A model generated the notes under the pieces. That model searched no databases and had not been told where the DNA came from. It saw only the letters and a list, made by a program, of their open reading frames with translations. Position numbers and translations under genes: made by a program. A DNA stretch of 12,288 nucleotides from Verrucomicrobiota bacterium (GTDB lineage Bacteria; Verrucomicrobiota; Verrucomicrobiia; Limisphaerales; SXQI01). Positions 7,801 to 12,288 of this stretch are shown here, in pieces. Where the stretch lies: NCBI GenBank assembly GCA_008933045.1, contig WBXJ01000065.1:1-12288 (forward strand), in the 5' to 3' direction. Numbering within the stretch: position 1 is the first letter of the stretch; every line of letters starts with the position of its first letter.

Positions 7801-9128
7801 CCACTCTGGCTCGTCTCCATTTCACCGCCGGTGTCTGGAAGGGTGATAGCTGGGGAACCCGCCCTGACACTTCCGGACCCTATTACCAACCTGTCACTTG
7901 GGATCAGACCGATAAAATTGCTGTCGCTCTTCAAGTTGCGCTCAATCAAGCGCAGGGCGACGAGAGTGTGTTTGTGGCCTCCGAACTTGCTCGTCACAAA
8001 GTGCAATCCGCCGACACATTAACCGTTCTCATCAAGCGCGCCGCAACTGAGGAAGCACTGCTGCTTCCGTTGCTGAGCCAATTAGCTCTGACGACAGCAG
8101 CAATCCCTCCGCAGGCCGAGTCGCTATTGTATCAAGCACTGGCAAACGTCAAACTCCCCGTCGGGACACGATCCCTCGCTCTGACAGCTTCAGCGAAACT
8201 TGGCAGTCCCTCCGGAGTCGTTGCCATCCTCGCAGCTCTCCCCGCAATGCAATCCGCCCACCCTACTGACAAAGACCTTCGAGCCGCAGTGAATGCGTGG
8301 CTCACCTCTCCCGCGCTCGATCAGCACACCTTGGTGCTAGAGGCCGCCGCCGCTAAACTTGATGCCTCGGCCCCTTGGGCAGATGCGGCTCTGTTGAATC
8401 TGACTCAACGAAAAACCGTGGCACCAGCCGCCAAATCCATCGCTCAACAATCCTTAGATTCCGGTTGGACTCAAACCGCCCGCAAGGCGCAAATCTTGCG
8501 TGCCATTGCTCTTTCGGAGAACCGAGGCGCGAAAGATCGCGTGCTCTCAGCCGAGCCAGATCAAAATCCCGTTGTCGCCGCCGCGTTCGCAGAGGCCGCT
8601 CGCGTCCTTCGTTTGGATCTCACCGCTGCTAAAAAAGCACTCGCCGACCAAGGCCCAAAAATTGAAACACTGAAATTGCCTGAAGTCATGAGTGCTCTCC
8701 AGACGATGAAGGGTGATCGAAAATTGGGTGAGGATGTTTTCACTCGGCTAAGTTGCGTGAACTGTCACACCGTCGATCAGGCTCAAGCGTTACGGGGGCC
8801 TTACCTTGGGAACATCGCCACCATTTACAAGCGGCCCGAACTCGCCGAAGCGATTCTCGTTCCGAATAAAACAATTGCTCAAGGATTTGCGACTCACCAA
8901 TTTGAGTTAAAGGACGGCACCGAAATCGAAGGCTTCGTCACACTCGAAGCCGCTGACAAAGTGACCGTCCGCAACGTCCTCGCTCAAGAAATTACGATCC
9001 TTATCAAGGACATCGCGAAACGTGAGAAAGTAGAAAAATCACTCATGCCAGAAGGTCTCGTGGCCTCGCTCACCGTCAAGGAACTCGCCTCTCTACTGGA
9101 TTATCTCGAAGGTCTTTCAAAAAAATGA
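4866..9128 (+). CDS. Exported multidomain dehydrogenase-like protein: ThuA, discoidin, beta-propeller, HEAT, CxxCH haem domain
   Basis: A 1420-residue exported protein of the PVC-type haem-binding dehydrogenase group. A signal peptide covers about residues 1-26 (hydrophobic LLLLIG core, VAA before the cut; Cys23 is not in a proper lipobox). A ThuA-like domain follows at about 30-249, with SGGCCHDYD at 36-44. An F5/8 type C (discoidin) carbohydrate-binding-like domain spans about 265-398, beginning NLAQGKPAKASS. A beta-propeller related to soluble glucose/sorbosone dehydrogenases covers about 415-757; it carries two calcium-loop-like DxDGDGxxDE motifs at 471-480 and 514-523 and the GTRNILE segment. 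HEAT-like helical repeats start about 768. A cytochrome c-type domain occupies about 1282-1420 with CVNCH at 1297-1301 and a candidate axial Met1394. The likely role is periplasmic oxidation of a sugar or polyol, passing electrons to the haem; the substrate and any PQQ cofactor are inferred from the family. No clear ribosome binding site precedes the ATG. Base usage shifts from G/T-rich to C-rich near 7.1-7.25 kb. Confidence 0.9.
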   Translation: MRLGSLPYLLLLIGSGFGFISQCVAAPKPLRVLLVSGGCCHDYDAQKNLIAEGLKARAMIEVDTIQQGGTATDSKIALYENPDWAKGYDVIIHDECFSDVKDPDWARRILKPHQQGLPAVVLHCAMHSYRNGTEEWFKFLGVTSSYHGAHYAHEVLNRDATHPIMRTLGPGWWNPAGELYHIDKLWPTAHPLAASKNQETGVDEVCAWANDYNGTRVFGTTLGHHNETVSLPAYLDLLTRGTLWAAGHLTEDYLKPAESQAQKVPMNLAQGKPAKASSTQEGHPARDAFDGSTGTRWCANGPAFNEWLEVELDPKEPVRGITIQWESNQAVYRYKIDGDDGGGWHPLVDGSKNEIKGTTTNLVTVTGLRKLRITFLSAPAGQWGSIHEVTVFGDKMILADLRNREREQERSLAAEVKVPEGFETTIFVKPPAVNYPVFVAAAPDGTVYISSDKNGSIDRSPYHGRVLRARDLDGDGRADEVKAFVANVDSPRGLVWDHDRLYLLHPPHLSAYIDKDGDGIADEEKVLVKNIAFGFKDRPADHTSNGIELGIDGWIYCAIGDFGFLEAEGTDGRKLQCRGGGLVRVRPDGSGLEMMSHGTRNILEVAVSPLLDAFARDNTNDGDGWDVRFHHFGGLSQHGYPSFYKNFRDELLEPLADYGGGSGCGALFLSEPGFPAIYNDAVYTADWGREWVYRHRTSPNGATFKVDQTEFVRAPRVTDLDVDANSHLYVASWRGATFTFTGEDVGFLARVSPKGYQAEPLPKFSKLESSALVKLLETSSHRRRLEAQRELIRRGFNDEIAGQITRLATDETKPLASRVAAVFALKQSLHAQSTPRLVELLKSPSLREYPLRAMTDNLAELATVPAAPIIATLADANPRVRREAVFSMARLNQKTQAGALIPLLADPDPVVAHTVVQALKQLEGAEVCFSVVDQAGVDEPRRRLALQVLQGLHQAPVVDGVISRLQKESNAARRRGLITTLARLHFTAGVWKGDSWGTRPDTSGPYYQPVTWDQTDKIAVALQVALNQAQGDESVFVASELARHKVQSADTLTVLIKRAATEEALLLPLLSQLALTTAAIPPQAESLLYQALANVKLPVGTRSLALTASAKLGSPSGVVAILAALPAMQSAHPTDKDLRAAVNAWLTSPALDQHTLVLEAAAAKLDASAPWADAALLNLTQRKTVAPAAKSIAQQSLDSGWTQTARKAQILRAIALSENRGAKDRVLSAEPDQNPVVAAAFAEAARVLRLDLTAAKKALADQGPKIETLKLPEVMSALQTMKGDRKLGEDVFTRLSCVNCHTVDQAQALRGPYLGNIATIYKRPELAEAILVPNKTIAQGFATHQFELKDGTEIEGFVTLEAADKVTVRNVLAQEITILIKDIAKREKVEKSLMPEGLVASLTVKELASLLDYLEGLSKK

Positions 9129-9138
9129 CCTCAGCAAA

Positions 9139-9930
9139 TCACAATTGTTTTTCGTAAGAATCCAAAAATGTCTGCGCTCCGGCGGTCATGAAATTAAGTT
9201 CGGTGGCGCATTGCAGGAATCGAAACCCTTGCCCTAAACATCGCGCGATGTCCGCACCCCCCGTCGTCAGGCGACCTGCGGTTTTGCCGTGACGTCCGGC
9301 AGCTTCCACCACCTTGGCCATTGCTGCGTGGACATCGGGATGCTCCATGTCACCACGGAATCCCATCGAAAATGAGAGGTCACTGGGTCCAACAAACAAG
9401 ACGTCAATCCCGGGTGTAGCGGCGATTTCTTCGATGCGTTCCACAGCGGAAATCTCTTCGATAATCGCGATCACCATCACGTTTCGATCTGCAAAATCGA
9501 AATATCCTTCAGGGCTGGGCCAGCGAAATGAAGCGAGCCCCGCACCCGAACCACGTTTCCCCACCGGCGGGTAATGGCACGCATCAGCCGCCTGCTGCGC
9601 TAACTCAGGCGTACTCGTGAAGGGGAACATCACCCCTAACACCCCGGCATCCAGCACCCGTTTGGCGGCCCAAAGTTCGTTCACAGGCACGCGCGCAAAC
9701 GGCACCGCCTTCGCGCCTCGAGTCGCAAGCACGATATTACGCACGGTTTCGAGGCTGATCGGCGAGTGCTCCATCTCGATCCAGAGAAAATCGAAACCAA
9801 GGCTCGCCGCTTGTGCAGCCGTCTCCACACTATTCGTGGTGAGAGTGATGCCAATAACGGGCAGACCAGCACGCAGGCGGGCTTTGACCGGGTTTTCCCA
9901 AGGTGTGGCGGGAGTAGTGGATGGATTCAT
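9139..9930 (-). CDS. HpcH/HpaI-family class II aldolase (2-keto-3-deoxy acid aldolase)
   Basis: A cytoplasmic aldolase of 263 residues in the family of HpaI, 2-dehydro-3-deoxyglucarate aldolase (GarL) and 2-keto-3-deoxy-L-rhamnonate aldolase (RhmA), which cleave 2-keto-3-deoxy acids to pyruvate plus an aldehyde using a divalent metal. Visible family motifs are WIEMEHSP with candidate catalytic His55, PFARVP with substrate-binding Arg80, YPPVGKRG at 120-127, the metal ligand candidate Glu158, and GPSDLS with metal ligand candidate Asp184. Length is normal (about 250-265), and no signal peptide is present. The ATG at 9930 lies 14 bases after the stop of the glycoside-hydrolase-like gene on the same strand, so the two are probably cotranscribed, and no good Shine-Dalgarno sequence is seen in that gap. 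The gene converges on the multidomain gene, leaving 10 bases between stops. The neighbour suggests sugar-acid catabolism, but which acid cannot be decided from sequence; HpaI, GarL and RhmA assignments remain open. Confidence 0.92.
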   Translation of the reverse strand: MNPSTTPATPWENPVKARLRAGLPVIGITLTTNSVETAAQAASLGFDFLWIEMEHSPISLETVRNIVLATRGAKAVPFARVPVNELWAAKRVLDAGVLGVMFPFTSTPELAQQAADACHYPPVGKRGSGAGLASFRWPSPEGYFDFADRNVMVIAIIEEISAVERIEEIAATPGIDVLFVGPSDLSFSMGFRGDMEHPDVHAAMAKVVEAAGRHGKTAGRLTTGGADIARCLGQGFRFLQCATELNFMTAGAQTFLDSYEKQL

Positions 9931-9944
9931 TGACTCAGATTTCG

Positions 9945-12288
9945 TTACTTTTTAATCAACCAAATTTCCGAAACTTGGCATCCACGACCGTTGCCGCCCA
10001 GACCCGCCTCTCGGAACCAGCTCAAATCCAACACCCCGTCCTGAACCGCCGCATCGGGGATATCAAATTCCACTGGCCGCCAAGGAAACGCTTTTTGGAT
10101 CAAAGGATGGATCTCAATCTTGTCGTCAGCCACAAGTCGGATAGGGCGCTTGGGAGCATCTCCCGCGTAGGTGACACGGATTTTGTAATGTGCAGTAGGA
10201 TCAAGCTGGGTGTATCGCATCCGTAACGGTTGCTCCCCTAATGACTCCGCGTGATCCAGCCAAGAATACCGGAGTGCCCCCACCGGTTTTTCGTCCGGCT
10301 CATCCACCACATCGCCTTCCTCAAAGCCGATCTTGGAGGACAAAAGACTCGCGGGATCTTGTGCAAAAGGCAGCCCCCGCACCACATGCGGTTGCCGTGC
10401 CATGTTGCCCGTGTCATCATAAAATCCCCCCGGGCCTGGATTGGTCCATTGCACGATCGAGTTGATCGCTTTGAGGCGTTTAGCTTCGGTCTTCAACCCT
10501 CGGATTGCGTCGAACTGTTCCTGCAACCACCGTCGGTTGTTCAGCGGATAGTCGATCGTATCCAAGCTCGCGCCCCGATCAACCCCGATCGCCTGATGTC
10601 GGCCAACGGTCAACTGCATCCGGATGCTCTGAAACAGGGCATCCCCCAGCTCGAAAGCGCGTGCCCGTAAATCCCGCGCTACCATTTCTGTCGAAGCCCG
10701 ATTCAGCCAACCATCCGCGTCCACAAGACTCTGGCGCGAGCCTAACCGAGCCGCATCGCGCAACGTCTCCATCACTCGATCCTCCAACCCCGTCTCATAA
10801 ATTAACCGGCTACGAGTATAAGCATCATAATAGGCCCGAAAGAGCGCCTGTTGAAAACGCCAGTTTGCTTTCACCTGCGGCGATGCCTGCCGTTCCAATT
10901 CTTGGAATTGCTGCAACGTGGTATTCACCCCTTCGTTTGCCAGTAAGGGTCCGCGCCAGTTGCTCTCGAGAGCCAGCAACCCTTGCGTGAAACTTTCCGT
11001 ATATTGATCACCAATATAATACCGGCTAAACTCTCGCAGCACATCCACCACCGGCATCTCAGGGTTCCAACCCAATGCACTCCATACCGCCTTATTCACA
11101 TCATCATTGCAGCCCTCTGAATAACTAATAAATCCCACAGTGTACGGTTGCAGAAGCCGAAAAATCGCCGCCTCATCAATAGGCCGAGGGTTGATACATT
11201 CCCGCCCTTCAGTCAGCGCATACGCCGTGTCCCAGTCCGGCACAGGATACTGGCACTGCCGAGTATGAGTGATATCCGGATAGTGCCGGATTGGATACTG
11301 CTTCGGGACGGCTGCACGCAAATCCGGCAGGCTCATCCGCACCTGCGGACCAAAGACCAAGCCACTCAGCCATGCCGGCCGCTGCTTTTCCAACATCCCC
11401 AGAAATTCATCCATCCACTCCTGCGTAAACCCCTGCGGAGAGAGCCACATCTGAGCTTTAGGATGCGATTTGTGCAACGATGCCGTCTGCTTCTCCAGCA
11501 ACGCCATCAGATGTTTGGGAGGCGTGTGCCCTGGGTCGCCGCCCGGGACAAAAATAGCGTCAATTCGCGGCAATCGTTCGAACACTTCCGCCCATTCTTT
11601 CAGTGCGAGCTCAACCGTTTTTGGATCCGAATAATCCGCATCCATCGCCGGATACCAAACCCAGACATCCAACCCATAATCATCCGCCAACTGCGACATC
11701 CCTGCCATCATCCGAAGCGGAGGCAGCGGAAAATGTGGGCTCAACGCATCGTCATCCGTCCGAGGCGGCACCAATTCCACCGCATTGGCTCCGAACACAA
11801 TCAAATCGCGATAATACTGCTCCCAAGTCGCCAAATTCCAAGCGTCATAAGAATGCGTCTTTGGCCGATAACCCAATTGATGCCCGCGCACCGGATACCG
11901 AGGCGAGCTCGACGTCGAGAGACCATCCGCCACCGTGATCCGACCGGGCTCCAGATGCAATTGCCGTAGCAAATACCCGACGCCATAAAGCACCCCACGC
12001 GGATCATTCCCGAGGATCGTGACCCCCGTTTTGACCCGCAGATGAAACCCTTCCGCCGCACGATTCTCGGATCGCTCCACCGTCAACCCTTTGACACTCT
12101 GCAACACCTCCGACTGACCTAAAGCGATTACGGGCACTCCGTTACTCGGCGAATCCGTCCGCACCTCCCAGCGGATCTGCGAACGCTTCTCCACCTCTTC
12201 CACCAAAAGAGTCACCGCCTTCTTCTCAAGCCGCGAAAGCCCCGCCGGAGCCACCACCACAGCCCGGCTCAAATCCAAGGCTAAAGCC
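9945..12288 (-). CDS. Glycoside-hydrolase-like protein, 5' end cut off by window edge
   Basis: At least 780 codons on the - strand; the gene continues beyond the right edge. A TTG at 12276-12278 could be read as a start, but the frame stays open to the edge and reads Ala-Leu-Ala just before Leu-Asp-Leu-Ser, which looks like the end of a signal peptide. I therefore treat the true start as outside the window. Numbering from that TTG, residues 1-120 form an N-terminal domain like those preceding GH20 and GH67 catalytic domains (GVLYGVGYLLRQL near 96-107). Residues about 125-420 look like a TIM-barrel: YPVRGHQLGY at 129-137, FVPGGDPGHTPP at 243-254, WLSPQGF at 278-284 and ISYSEGCNDDVNK at 384-396. 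Asp247, Glu388, Asp392 and Asp393 are candidate catalytic acids. A helical part follows, then a beta-rich, CBM-like domain at about 650-777. Likely an exported glycan-degrading enzyme; I cannot assign a GH family. It is followed by the aldolase gene after 14 bases. Confidence 0.82.
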   Translation of the reverse strand, partial: ALALDLSRAVVVAPAGLSRLEKKAVTLLVEEVEKRSQIRWEVRTDSPSNGVPVIALGQSEVLQSVKGLTVERSENRAAEGFHLRVKTGVTILGNDPRGVLYGVGYLLRQLHLEPGRITVADGLSTSSSPRYPVRGHQLGYRPKTHSYDAWNLATWEQYYRDLIVFGANAVELVPPRTDDDALSPHFPLPPLRMMAGMSQLADDYGLDVWVWYPAMDADYSDPKTVELALKEWAEVFERLPRIDAIFVPGGDPGHTPPKHLMALLEKQTASLHKSHPKAQMWLSPQGFTQEWMDEFLGMLEKQRPAWLSGLVFGPQVRMSLPDLRAAVPKQYPIRHYPDITHTRQCQYPVPDWDTAYALTEGRECINPRPIDEAAIFRLLQPYTVGFISYSEGCNDDVNKAVWSALGWNPEMPVVDVLREFSRYYIGDQYTESFTQGLLALESNWRGPLLANEGVNTTLQQFQELERQASPQVKANWRFQQALFRAYYDAYTRSRLIYETGLEDRVMETLRDAARLGSRQSLVDADGWLNRASTEMVARDLRARAFELGDALFQSIRMQLTVGRHQAIGVDRGASLDTIDYPLNNRRWLQEQFDAIRGLKTEAKRLKAINSIVQWTNPGPGGFYDDTGNMARQPHVVRGLPFAQDPASLLSSKIGFEEGDVVDEPDEKPVGALRYSWLDHAESLGEQPLRMRYTQLDPTAHYKIRVTYAGDAPKRPIRLVADDKIEIHPLIQKAFPWRPVEFDIPDAAVQDGVLDLSWFREAGLGGNGRGCQVSEIWLIKK

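Noticed and set aside
9110..9131. A 5-base inverted repeat with an A/T tract, possibly a terminator for either strand.
   Set aside because: The stem is only five pairs with a 12-base loop, and the A/T run is in the loop rather than after the stem, so it does not fit an intrinsic terminator.
11148..11969. A 273-codon open frame on the + strand inside the hydrolase-like gene.
   Set aside because: It lies fully antisense to a coherent, motif-bearing protein, and its product is an Arg/Pro/His/Ile-rich string with no recognisable domain, as expected from the complement of a codon-biased gene.
12276..12278. TTG as the start codon of the hydrolase-like gene.
   Set aside because: The frame stays open to the window edge and encodes Ala-Leu-Ala immediately before it, which looks like a signal-peptide cleavage site, so the true start is probably further upstream.

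Overview
The window reads as chromosomal DNA of a bacterium from the Planctomycetes-Verrucomicrobia-Chlamydiae (PVC) group, most likely a Verrucomicrobiota member. The main reason is the 1420-residue exported protein at 4866-9128. It joins a ThuA-like domain, a discoidin-type domain, a dehydrogenase-like beta-propeller, HEAT-like helices and a C-terminal CxxCH haem domain, an architecture typical of Planctomycetes and Verrucomicrobia. Moderate GC, weak or absent Shine-Dalgarno sequences and tightly packed genes agree with this. The assignment is an inference from gene content; no rRNA or other marker gene is present.

Layout. On the + strand, positions 1-4802 hold a probable operon. It contains a LolD/MacB-type ABC ATPase (1-705), a very large two-module FtsX-type permease (702-4097, overlapping the ATPase stop as ATGA) and a small secreted protein of unknown function (4140-4802). 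After a 63-base gap comes the multidomain protein (4866-9128). On the - strand, converging with only 10 bases between stop codons, lies a two-gene unit. It is read first as an exported glycoside-hydrolase-like protein (9945 to the right edge, 5' end cut off) and then, 14 bases downstream, as a HpcH/HpaI-family aldolase (9139-9930).

How the genes may work together. The ATPase and permease should form one ABC complex of the type that extrudes lipoproteins or other envelope substrates. The multidomain protein looks like a periplasmic sugar or polyol oxidising enzyme with its own carbohydrate-binding and electron-transfer parts. The - strand pair suggests release of a sugar from a glycan or glycoconjugate followed by cleavage of a 2-keto-3-deoxy acid intermediate. 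These links are inferred from position and family; no substrate can be read from the sequence.

There are no RNA genes, insertion sequences, CRISPR arrays, phage genes or defence genes that I can support, and no gap longer than 63 bases. The most unusual DNA-level signal is a change in G/C strand bias near 7.1-7.25 kb, inside the multidomain gene, which gene direction alone does not explain.
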